Assembly: GCA_029983505.1 (NCBI GenBank)
Contig: JASBZK010000002.1
Coordinates: 28,637-92,636 of the forward strand
Direction: 5' to 3'
From: Porphyromonas sp.
Lineage (GTDB): Bacteria > Bacteroidota > Bacteroidia > Bacteroidales > Porphyromonadaceae
Length of the DNA: 64,000 nucleotides
Shown here: in pieces, positions 25,337 through 32,754 of the stretch
Numbering within the stretch: the stretch's first letter is position 1
Layout of the letters: every line of letters starts with the position of its first letter
Program-made: the position numbers and the translations under genes
The notes under the pieces: model-generated
What the model was told of the DNA's origin: nothing
Database searches by the model: none
The model's input: the letters and a program-made list of their open reading frames with translations, nothing else

Positions 25337-27400
25337 ATGAGACACAAGTCGTTATATTTGAGAGCCATATTGGTAATGGTCGTTTCGGCCGTTATCCTGA
25401 TGATGTTCTACCCAAAGAGTCAGAGCAAGTTCCGATACCGGTATGCGCTGAATCAACCCTGGCGGTACGAGGACTTGGTCATCGCACCTTTCGACTTCGA
25501 TGTCAAGAAAAGCGCCGATCAGATCCAGTCCGAGAAAAACGCCATCGACGACTCCCGGATAGAGTACTACGCCTATGACGAGGGGCTCTTTGTCCTCCAA
25601 AAGAACCGCCTCACCCGGGACTATAACGAAGGGAAGCTCCCCGAGCAAATCCTCGAGCACTCGGCGTATATGCGCTTCCTGATCGATAAGCTGGACGAAA
25701 TCTACACCAAAGGAGTGATGGACGGAGCCTCTATGGAAATGCTCTCCGATACCGCCCACGTCTATGTGATCGGACGGGACAACGTGGCCAAGCGAAGGCT
25801 CCCGAGCGAGTTTTACAGCCCCGAGACGGCATACGAGAGCATTATGTCCGACCTCCCTTACGGTCTGGACAGCATCACCGTAAGGCAGGCCAAAATCTCT
25901 TCCTACATCATCCCGAACCTGGTCCTCGACGAAGAGAAGACGGAGCAGATGCTCGAAGCACGCAAAGCCGGCATTGAGGAGATCATCGGACACGTGCACA
26001 AGGGTGAGAAAATCGTGGACCAGGGCGAGCTTGTGACGTCGGATGTATTCCAGAAGCTGGAGGGGTACCGCCTCGCTTATGAGCAGAGAGGGGTCTCGCC
26101 CAACGACCGATTGCTCCAGAATGTCGGCATCTTTCTGATGATCGTCATCTTGCTCTCTGCGCTGCTGCTCTACCTTTTGTCCTTCCGGAAGCAGATTTTG
26201 CAGGAGAATAAGAACCTGCTTTTCATCTTTACGATCACCGGCTTCTTCCCCGCTCTGACCTATCTTTTGATCGACCTCCTGCCGGTGGCGGTCTATGTGA
26301 TTCCTTACGCGATGGTCGCGGTCTTGGTGCGCATTTTCATCGACTCCCGCACGGCCTTTGTCTCGCTTCTGACCGCAGTTTTGCTGAGCGCACTCGTGGT
26401 GCCGAATCAGCTCGAATTCATCATAGTCAACGTCATCGCCGCGCGTGTCGTACTGGTCACTCTCCGGTCCCTGTCCCAGCGCTCCGACCTCATCAAGACG
26501 ACGTTTTTCGTACTCCTGTCTCTGGTCGTCACGAACGGGGTGTACGACCTCGCCTCGGGCATCAACTTCGCAGAGTTTGATTACTGGAAGGTGCTGTACT
26601 ATGTGGCGAACTTCGTCTTCCTAATGTTTTCGTACACGATGGTTTACCTCCTGGAGTGGACCTTCGGCTACGTCTCCAACATACGCCTCGTCGAGCTTTC
26701 GGATATCAATAAGCCGCTCCTCAGACGGCTCAGCGAAGTGGCTCCGGGTACCTTTCAGCACTCGCTGAACGTGTCCATCCTCTGCGCGGCAGCCGTAGAC
26801 AAAATAGGCGGAGACATCCAGCTCGTCCGCGCCGGCGCCCTGTATCACGACATCGGGAAGATGCGCAACCCGAGCTACTTTACGGAGAACCAAAGTGGCG
26901 ACCTCAACCCCCACGACGCACTCTCGTACGAGGACTCCGCCAAGATCATCATTAAGCACGTCACCGACGGCGTGGATATGGCTCAGAAAGCTAAACTCCC
27001 GGAGTCCGTCATCGGTTTTATCCGCACCCATCACGGACTCGGATTGACTAAGTTTTTTTACATCAAGTACAAGAACGAACACCCCGACGACCCGGTCGAC
27101 GAAAGTCTCTTTCGGTATCCCGGCCCAAATCCCCACACGGTGGAGCAAGGCGTAATGATGTTGGCCGACTCGGTCGAAGCCTCCTCAAGGAGCCTCACGG
27201 AAGTGACCGAGGAGGGCGTCATCCGTCACGTAAATAAGATCGTGGACAGCATCGTATCCGAAGGTATGCTGCGCAATACCCCGCTTACCTTCCGGGACAT
27301 CGAAGTCATCAAGCTGGTCTTCTGCGACAAGATTCTGACGATGAACCACTCCCGGATAAAGTATCCGGAGCTTAAGCCGGAATCGGCGAGACCCACGTAA
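25337..27400 (+). CDS. PgpH-type membrane HD-domain phosphohydrolase (c-di-AMP phosphodiesterase family)
   Basis: 687 residues. An N-terminal membrane helix (about 9-26) anchors an extracytoplasmic 7TMR-HDED-like domain (about 30-260, including RLPSEFYSPET). About seven membrane segments follow (260-460), then a cytoplasmic HD domain (about 470-660) with FQHSLNVSILCAAAV, ALYHDIGKMRNP (HD dyad near 504), IRTHHGLGLT and MMLADSVEASSR. This is the full architecture of PgpH, which hydrolyses cyclic di-AMP. The substrate is inferred from the family. Confidence 0.9.
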   Translation: MRHKSLYLRAILVMVVSAVILMMFYPKSQSKFRYRYALNQPWRYEDLVIAPFDFDVKKSADQIQSEKNAIDDSRIEYYAYDEGLFVLQKNRLTRDYNEGKLPEQILEHSAYMRFLIDKLDEIYTKGVMDGASMEMLSDTAHVYVIGRDNVAKRRLPSEFYSPETAYESIMSDLPYGLDSITVRQAKISSYIIPNLVLDEEKTEQMLEARKAGIEEIIGHVHKGEKIVDQGELVTSDVFQKLEGYRLAYEQRGVSPNDRLLQNVGIFLMIVILLSALLLYLLSFRKQILQENKNLLFIFTITGFFPALTYLLIDLLPVAVYVIPYAMVAVLVRIFIDSRTAFVSLLTAVLLSALVVPNQLEFIIVNVIAARVVLVTLRSLSQRSDLIKTTFFVLLSLVVTNGVYDLASGINFAEFDYWKVLYYVANFVFLMFSYTMVYLLEWTFGYVSNIRLVELSDINKPLLRRLSEVAPGTFQHSLNVSILCAAAVDKIGGDIQLVRAGALYHDIGKMRNPSYFTENQSGDLNPHDALSYEDSAKIIIKHVTDGVDMAQKAKLPESVIGFIRTHHGLGLTKFFYIKYKNEHPDDPVDESLFRYPGPNPHTVEQGVMMLADSVEASSRSLTEVTEEGVIRHVNKIVDSIVSEGMLRNTPLTFRDIEVIKLVFCDKILTMNHSRIKYPELKPESARPT

Positions 27401-27436
27401 TCCTTCCCCACTCTTACCTCCGAATAATCCCTTAGA

Positions 27437-28018
27437 ATGCCCAATAACATTCCCAAGAACATATCCGACGACGACCTCCTCGTCCTCCTTCACTCGAGAG
27501 ACAGGACGGAAGAGGCTTTTGGCTTCCTCGTGGACAGGTATTCGCCTCAGCTCTACAACATCGTCAGGCGCATCGTTTTCAGCCACGACGATACGGATGA
27601 CATCCTTCAGAATGTCTTCGTAAAAGTCTGGAAAAACGTCGCCGGATTCCGCGGAGACGCAAAGCTCTCCACTTGGCTTTACTCCATAGCGACAAACGAA
27701 GCGCTCTCATTCTTGCGAAAAGAAAAGCGGGAGCAAAAAATACCCCTCTCCACAGAGGAATACGACCTTGCGACGACCCTCGAGAGCGAACCGTACTTTG
27801 ACGGAGACGAGCTGATGAGGGACTTTATGGCCGCCATCGACAAGCTGCCCGAGAAACAAAAGGTGACGTTCGAGCTCAGGTATTTCGAAGAGATGCCCTA
27901 CAACGAGATCTCCGAAATCACCGGCACTTCCACAGGCGCGCTCAAAGCGAACTACCACCACGCCGTAAAAAAGCTCCAGAAATTCCTCGGCATCGAGTCC
28001 GAAGGCGATGTGGATTAA
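27437..28018 (+). CDS. ECF-type RNA polymerase sigma factor
   Basis: 193 residues. Region 2 includes FGFLVDRYSPQLYNIVRRIV, DDTDDILQNVFVKVWKNV and RGDAKLSTWLYSIATNEAL; region 4 includes LPEKQKVTFELRYFEEMPYNEIAEI-like YNEISEITGTSTGALKANYHHAVKKL. It directs transcription of a stress or envelope regulon. The next two genes encode a one-span membrane protein and a periplasmic Spy-like protein, a common sigma/anti-sigma/effector layout in Bacteroidota. It starts 36 bases after the PgpH-like gene. Confidence 0.93.
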   Translation: MPNNIPKNISDDDLLVLLHSRDRTEEAFGFLVDRYSPQLYNIVRRIVFSHDDTDDILQNVFVKVWKNVAGFRGDAKLSTWLYSIATNEALSFLRKEKREQKIPLSTEEYDLATTLESEPYFDGDELMRDFMAAIDKLPEKQKVTFELRYFEEMPYNEISEITGTSTGALKANYHHAVKKLQKFLGIESEGDVD

Positions 28019-28090
28019 ACTTTCGGGCAAAATTTACGTCAAAAGGTAAGAAATCGAGAAGACACGCTCCTGTCGCAGCGAATATATGTT

Positions 28091-28495
28091 ATGAGTGAAA
28101 AGAATCCTACCGGACCCACCCCCAAGAAGCTCAGGGATATGGATCCGGCCAATTGTTTCCGGATGCCTGACGGCTATTTCGATGAGCTTAAGTCAAAAGT
28201 CTTTGACCGCATCCACTCGGATGAGAATAGGGACGTGCTCCCCATTCAAGAAAAGAGACCCCTCCACGTCGTACTCCGACCTTATCTCTATTTGGCGGCG
28301 ATGTTCGTCGGGATGGCGCTTCTCTTCAAGGCCCTTCCCCTTATTACACCTCCGGAAGCGCCTACCATCGAGGATGCCCGGGTGCAGGCCTTGACCGACG
28401 AGGGGCTGATTCGTCAAGTCAGCGAGGAAGAGTTCAAGCAATATCTACTGGAAGAGACACAGGACGAATATCTCCTGGCTACGGTATTTGAGTAA
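28091..28495 (+). CDS. Single-span membrane protein, possible anti-sigma partner
   Basis: 134 residues. The cytoplasmic N-terminus has CFRMPDGYFDELKSKVFDRI, a motif recurring in small proteins encoded beside ECF sigma factors in Bacteroidota. One membrane helix (about 59-76, LYLAAMFVGMALLFKALP) separates it from an acidic C-terminal part (VSEEEFKQYLLEETQDEYLL). No zinc-binding anti-sigma motif is visible. The role as anti-sigma factor rests on position and topology. Confidence 0.65.
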   Translation: MSEKNPTGPTPKKLRDMDPANCFRMPDGYFDELKSKVFDRIHSDENRDVLPIQEKRPLHVVLRPYLYLAAMFVGMALLFKALPLITPPEAPTIEDARVQALTDEGLIRQVSEEEFKQYLLEETQDEYLLATVFE

Positions 28496-28539
28496 TTTAT
28501 CGGACAAACAATTAATCTAAGAACAGGCTCTAAAAAGCT

Positions 28540-29022
28540 ATGCGTCATTTTTTATACCAAACCCTCGTCTTGCTCTCAGTCCTCTTCGGAGGAGCCTCTT
28601 TCCCGGCACTTGCAGAGTCCACTGATCAAGAGTGGAATCAGCAGGAGTGCCAAAACCCGGACAAACGCAGCAAATACCTCTCCGACCGCTTGGAGACCAT
28701 CAGTAAGGAGGCCGGACTGACTGCCGAAGAAAAAGCATTCTTAGGCAGTGAACTGCTCAAGTACGACAATAACCAGCTCACCCTTTACAAAAAAACGCGC
28801 GACCTGAAAAAGCAAATGGAGAGAAGCGGTCTCTCTGCCGCTGAATACACCTCTCTCCTAAATAAAATACTCGAGGCAGAGCTCGAACGCGGCAAAGAGA
28901 CCGTCAATCTCTTCAACCGCCTCGAGAGTATGCTCTCGCCCGAAAAGAGGGCAAAAGTGTACATCAGTCTGCGCTCGTACAACTATAAGGTCGCTAAGCG
29001 CATCCGCGGCAATAAGAATTAA
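28540..29022 (+). CDS. Spy/CpxP-like periplasmic protein
   Basis: 160 residues with a signal peptide (about 1-25, ending FPALAES). The mature part is almost entirely helical and charged. It is built of two related helical stretches (SDRLETISKEAGLTAEEKAF and LNKILEAELERGKETVNLFN) that resemble the LTxxQ-type helices of Spy and CpxP, periplasmic chaperones or stress sensors. It is probably the output or feedback component of the adjacent sigma factor. The family assignment is from pattern only. Confidence 0.6.
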   Translation: MRHFLYQTLVLLSVLFGGASFPALAESTDQEWNQQECQNPDKRSKYLSDRLETISKEAGLTAEEKAFLGSELLKYDNNQLTLYKKTRDLKKQMERSGLSAAEYTSLLNKILEAELERGKETVNLFNRLESMLSPEKRAKVYISLRSYNYKVAKRIRGNKN

Positions 29023-29036
29023 AATGCTTCCCCGAT

Positions 29037-29061
29037 CGCGGGAACCGAAGTCGGTTCCGCG
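29037..29061 (+). terminator. Hairpin at the end of the sigma-factor operon
   Basis: CGCGGGAACCGA pairs with TCGGTTCCGCG with a single bulged G, 15 bases after the Spy-like stop. The tail AAGCTAAAAAAT has no T-run, so termination on the plus strand is uncertain. Confidence 0.5.
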
Positions 29062-29073
29062 AAGCTAAAAAAT

Positions 29074-29176
29074 AGGCCTGTATCTCGTCTCTCCGAGGTA
29101 CAGGCCAAAAAGTTAGCCCCGGTACGTATCCCGCTTCCGCGTAGGTCTATGCAAAACAATTGCCCCGGTACGTACA
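29074..29176. repeat. 23-nt grid repeat array A9 (five units, F-R-F-F-F)
   Basis: Cores at 29074 (AGGCCTGTATC), 29097 (GGTACAGGCC, reverse), 29120 (CGGTACGTATC), 29143 (AGGTCTATGC) and 29166 (CGGTACGTACA), every step 23 nt. The first two form a hairpin with a 10-bp stem. It is the only array seen with five good units. Confidence 0.9.
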
Positions 29177-29273
29177 GGCTCAGCAGCCCTATCTGAAGGG
29201 GAAGGTCGCGTACCCTCTTCAGACGCCCTTGACCGGGTCGAAGCGGGGGCTGTGCGGGGTCTCGATTTTTGTG

Positions 29274-29281
29274 TACATTTG
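29274..29281 (+). promoter_or_regulatory. -7 box (TACATTTG) for the HU-SPOR gene
   Basis: TACATTTG, 32 bases before the ATG at 29314; no clear -33 element. Confidence 0.5.
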
Positions 29282-29313
29282 TCACAAGTAAACCGGTTAT
29301 CCGCAGAAGAAGT

Positions 29314-30345
29314 ATGAAAAAAAGGGTCATCAGACAAATAGAAGAGTTATTGTACAAGAACGAGTTCGTAGTCGTACCCGGGCTTGGTGCATTTCTTCGT
29401 CACTCCTCGCCGGCTGAAGTCGACGAGGTCAAAGGGCTGATCTACCCACCCAAGAACAGCCTTTCTTTCAACGGCTCGCTTTCCCAGTCCGACGGGATGC
29501 TCCTGCAGAGCTACGTGCTGCGCTACAGCATCAGCACCAAAAAAGCCGAGTCGCTCATCCGCGAAGACGTCAGGGACTTGGTGGGAACCTTACGAACCAC
29601 GGGCTTGCTCCAAATGGGAAGCCTCGGTCGGCTGTGGATGACCGGAGAGGGTAAGATCGAATTTGCGCCCGAAGCAAACCACCCTTTCACCACCTACTTC
29701 TTTGGCTACACACCTGTCGTGACCTTGTCTCCGAGCGATGCCCATAGCTTGGTCAAAAAAGAAGTGCCCGAGAAGCGGGAGAAAAACGTGGTCTATCTCC
29801 CCATGAACCTCTCTTTCTTGAAATACGGAGCTGCGGCTGCGCTCTTCGTCCTCGCCCTCTTACTTTTCCCGAAAAGTCTGACGGACAAGCCCCTATCGCC
29901 TTCTGAAGCGCCTCAATATCAGGCGGGATTCTTTTCCGGCACTCCTGAGATCAAAAAGGTTGAAGCGCCCTTAGAAGCCGTTCCCGGGACTCCGATCGAG
30001 ACCACGGAAAAGGAGACTCCGAAGGAGACATCCGCTAGGATGCTCTTCGGTCTTCCGCTCCTTACCCCGGACAAAGACGGGGCTGCACCCAGATATTACG
30101 TGGTTATCGCCACACTCCGCTCCGAAAGCGCAGTCAGGCAATACCTCGAAGAGAACCACCCCTCAGATTTGCTTCCAGAGATCGGCATCATCCACACCAA
30201 TAGATCTGCCTCCGACGGAGGTACCTACCGGGTATACACCTCGGTATCCGACACTCCGGAAGAAGCACGTCAGCTGATGCAAAAGCTCCACCGGGAAAAT
30301 GAGGTCTTCTCGGACGCTTGGGTCTACCAGTACCCTCTTTCGTAA
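29314..30345 (+). CDS. HU-like (CCDC81-type) domain protein with membrane span and C-terminal SPOR domain
   Basis: 343 residues from ATG 29314 (a longer frame to 29269 has no conserved sequence). Residues 1-75 (IRQIEELLYKNEFVVVPGLG, LSFNGSLSQSDGMLLQSYV) match the bacterial HU-CCDC81 domain, a relative of HU DNA-binding proteins. One membrane helix lies at about 171-187. The C-terminal 75 residues (YYVVIATLRSESAVRQYLEE ending ENEVFSDAWVYQYP) form a SPOR-like domain, which in other bacteria binds peptidoglycan at division sites. The layout would place an HU-like domain in the cytoplasm and a wall-binding domain in the periplasm. Confidence 0.82.
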   Translation: MKKRVIRQIEELLYKNEFVVVPGLGAFLRHSSPAEVDEVKGLIYPPKNSLSFNGSLSQSDGMLLQSYVLRYSISTKKAESLIREDVRDLVGTLRTTGLLQMGSLGRLWMTGEGKIEFAPEANHPFTTYFFGYTPVVTLSPSDAHSLVKKEVPEKREKNVVYLPMNLSFLKYGAAAALFVLALLLFPKSLTDKPLSPSEAPQYQAGFFSGTPEIKKVEAPLEAVPGTPIETTEKETPKETSARMLFGLPLLTPDKDGAAPRYYVVIATLRSESAVRQYLEENHPSDLLPEIGIIHTNRSASDGGTYRVYTSVSDTPEEARQLMQKLHRENEVFSDAWVYQYPLS

Positions 30346-30409
30346 ACGTCATTGACCGTAACACGCCATAAGGGTTCTCCGACAAGGGTGACCCGAGCGC
30401 TTTTTCGTA

Positions 30410-31045
30410 GTGACACGCATCTCCTCCATCCTCACCGTCTTCAGCCTGCGGCACGCTCGTGACCGGAGGCGGGGTCGCCTGACATTTGCAGTCGTACTGT
30501 CCTTTTTTCTCCTAACGGGCGGTGCGGTTTCGTATGCCCAAGAAGATGCGGCAAAAGCCGTAATCGTCTTCTACTCTTGGAGCGGAGACACGGAGCGGGT
30601 GGCCAAAATGCTGAAAGAGAAAACAGGAGCGGACACGCTCCGCATCCGACCCTCTGTCCCCTACCCTCGCGATTACGCCGCGACACTGAAGAGAGCTAAG
30701 GAGGAGAAGTCACGGCTGTACGACGCGGGCGAATATCCTCCTATCCGGACCACTGAAAAGGACCTTGAAGTGTACGACTTGGTTATCGTCTGCTATCCCG
30801 TATGGCTGGGCAAGATGGCGTTCCCTATGCAGAGTTTTCTAAGGCTGCACGCAGACACCCTTGCGGGCAAAGACATCGCCCTCATCACCCTAAGCGGCAA
30901 GTCGCCCGGAGAAAAGACGCTGCCCGACGCGGGGAGACTGTGCCCCGGGAGCCGGGTGATCGGTCTCCTTTCGATTAAGAGAGCAGACAGGGAGGATGCA
31001 CCCCGGATGGTTGATTCGTTCATCGCCCGGGTGTTCCACAAATAA
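30410..31045 (+). CDS. Flavodoxin-family protein with an N-terminal export signal
   Basis: 211 residues. The flavodoxin fold starts at about residue 47 (AVIVFYSWSGDTERVAKMLKEKTGAD, FMN phosphate loop SWSGDT), with VYDLVIVCYPVWLGKMAFPM for the second FMN loop. Before it lies an Arg-rich stretch and a hydrophobic segment ending in SYAQ (about 25-43), which looks like a Sec or lipoprotein-less signal peptide. The start is GTG at 30410; a start near the hydrophobic segment is possible. An exported flavodoxin implies an extracytoplasmic electron carrier or reductase. Confidence 0.8.
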   Translation: MTRISSILTVFSLRHARDRRRGRLTFAVVLSFFLLTGGAVSYAQEDAAKAVIVFYSWSGDTERVAKMLKEKTGADTLRIRPSVPYPRDYAATLKRAKEEKSRLYDAGEYPPIRTTEKDLEVYDLVIVCYPVWLGKMAFPMQSFLRLHADTLAGKDIALITLSGKSPGEKTLPDAGRLCPGSRVIGLLSIKRADREDAPRMVDSFIARVFHK

Positions 31046-31058
31046 TCGGGCTATTTTT

Positions 31059-31138
31059 GGTACAGACCAGGCGCATCTTCGCGGTCTGTGCAAAAGTTTG
31101 TCCCCGGTTCGTATCCCGCATCCTTCGCGGTACGTACC
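31059..31138. repeat. 23-nt grid repeat array A10 (R-F-F-F)
   Basis: Cores at 31059 (GGTACAGACC), 31082 (CGGTCTGTGC), 31105 (CGGTTCGTATC) and 31128 (CGGTACGTACC), all 23 nt apart. It begins 14 bases after the flavodoxin stop. Confidence 0.9.
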
Positions 31139-31204
31139 AAACCCGTACCCGTGCCCGTCGTGACCAAACCCCGGCAAACATTAGGTCGAAAAAAAAGAAT
31201 TGGC

Positions 31205-31212
31205 TACCTTTG
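31205..31212 (+). promoter_or_regulatory. -7 box (TACCTTTG) for the oxidoreductase gene at 31278
   Basis: TACCTTTG preceded by TTA 21 bases upstream, 66 bases before the ATG at 31278. Confidence 0.5.
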
Positions 31213-31277
31213 TTATAAGGAGGGAGAACCAAAGACAGACAGCGCAGAACCTCCTTTTAGCACCACATAATACAATA

Positions 31278-31817
31278 ATGAAAACATTAGTCGTCGTAGG
31301 ACACCCGGACCTTGGCAAATCACTCGTCAATAGAGCATGGAGAGAGACTGCCATCGCACTTCCCGATGAAGAAGTACTCGTCCATACACTTGCCGACACC
31401 GTCAGTCGCGGTCTTTTTGATGTCGCCGAAGAGCAAAGGTTGCTGATGGCGGCAGACCGCCTTATCCTGCAATTTCCGCTCTGGTGGTATATGCCGCCCG
31501 CCGTACTTAAGAAGTGGATGGACACCGTCTGGACGGAAGGATTTGCCTACGGAGAAGGCGGAGACAAGCTGCGGCACTTGCGGATCGATGTCGCAGTCTC
31601 GTGTGGCGCACCCGAGGTCGCATTCTCGGGGACTTCGCTAAAGACGTACCTCTCCTATATCCCCGGCTCCATCGACTTCATACAGGCGACGAAGGGCGAA
31701 CTCTTCGCGCTTTACGACGCGGACAACATCGCCCGCAATCACCCCGAAGCACTCGCCAAAAGCTGCGACGACTACGAAGCCTTTGTCCTCGGGACACTCC
31801 ACGGCACACAACTTTGA
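31278..31817 (+). CDS. NAD(P)H-quinone-type oxidoreductase, flavodoxin-like fold
   Basis: 179 residues from ATG 31278, where the fold begins (KTLVVVGHPDLGKSLVNRAW); the 26 upstream codons open in this frame are leader. Motifs of the Flavodoxin_2 family are HTLADTVSRGLFDVAEEQRL, LILQFPLWWYMPPAVLKKWMD and WTEGFAYGEGG. Members (KefF, MdaB, NQO-like) reduce quinones with NAD(P)H using FMN or FAD. The substrate here cannot be told. It is 22 bases ahead of the amidinotransferase gene and probably co-transcribed with it and fkp. Confidence 0.88.
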   Translation: MKTLVVVGHPDLGKSLVNRAWRETAIALPDEEVLVHTLADTVSRGLFDVAEEQRLLMAADRLILQFPLWWYMPPAVLKKWMDTVWTEGFAYGEGGDKLRHLRIDVAVSCGAPEVAFSGTSLKTYLSYIPGSIDFIQATKGELFALYDADNIARNHPEALAKSCDDYEAFVLGTLHGTQL

Positions 31818-31839
31818 CTCACGAAATAACAAGACTTTT

Positions 31840-32754
31840 ATGCTAAAACTCCACATCTCTGACGAGACAAGCACACTCAAAAGCGTCATCGTGGGCGTCG
31901 GCGACCAAAACGGCCCCGTCCCTACCCTCGAAGAAGCTTACGACGCCAAGACGTACCACACCCTCATCCATAACGAATATCCCTCCGACGAAGCCCTTGA
32001 CCGCGAAGTGGAAGGGCTCGCCAAAGTCATCGAACGGGAAGGCGTACAGGTGCTCAGACCCCGGCGCATACCCGGCGTAAACCAGATATTTGCCCGCGAC
32101 GTCTCTTTCGTCATCGAAGACAAGATGATACGCGCAAACATCATCCCCGACCGTGAGGTCGAAATGAAAGCCTATGACGACATCATTGCAGAAATAGACC
32201 CCTCCAAAGTCATCACCCCGCCCGAGCACGTACACATCGAGGGCGGAGACGTGGTCGTCGTCAGGGACAAGATATTCCTCGGGATGTACCTGTCACCGGA
32301 CTACAGCGAGTACACTATGGCACGCACGAATAAGTACGCCATAGGGTTTCTGAAAGACCTCTTCCCCGACAAAGAAATCATACCCCTCGAGCTCATCAAA
32401 CACGACACAGACCCCTACACCGGTGTGCTTCACCTCGACTGCGCGTTCCAACCCGTGGGCACGGACAAGTGCATCCTTTTCCCCGGGGGATTCCGTCACA
32501 CGGAAGACTGGGAGTTCCTGATGAACTTCTACGGCGTAGAGAACTGCTGCATCATTGATCGCGAAGAGCTCTTCGATATGAACCCCAATATATTCAGTCT
32601 TTCGCCCAAGAAGGTCATCATTGACGAGACCTTTACCCGGCTCCGGGGTTGGCTTGAGCGGCGTGGGATGGAGTGTGTCACCGTCCCCTACCGCCAAGTC
32701 AGCAAGTTGGGCGGTCTCCTTCGATGCACCACCCAACCTCTATACAGGGAGTAA
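31840..32754 (+). CDS. Amidinotransferase / arginine deiminase superfamily enzyme
   Basis: 304 residues from ATG 31840. The guanidino-modifying beta/alpha-propeller pattern is clear: RPRRIPGVNQIFARDVSFVI, HIEGGDVVVV, HLDCAFQPVG, and the C-terminal catalytic Cys in GGLLRCTTQPL. Superfamily members hydrolyse or transfer the amidino group of arginine, methylarginine or related compounds; the exact substrate is not clear. It is not a peptidylarginine deiminase by length or signal. The stop codon is followed directly by the fkp ATG (TAAATG), so translation is likely coupled. Confidence 0.85.
   Translation: MLKLHISDETSTLKSVIVGVGDQNGPVPTLEEAYDAKTYHTLIHNEYPSDEALDREVEGLAKVIEREGVQVLRPRRIPGVNQIFARDVSFVIEDKMIRANIIPDREVEMKAYDDIIAEIDPSKVITPPEHVHIEGGDVVVVRDKIFLGMYLSPDYSEYTMARTNKYAIGFLKDLFPDKEIIPLELIKHDTDPYTGVLHLDCAFQPVGTDKCILFPGGFRHTEDWEFLMNFYGVENCCIIDREELFDMNPNIFSLSPKKVIIDETFTRLRGWLERRGMECVTVPYRQVSKLGGLLRCTTQPLYRE

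Noticed and set aside
31200..31277. Upstream start for the quinone oxidoreductase
   Set aside because: The extra 26 residues are not conserved and lie over the -7 promoter box at 31205.
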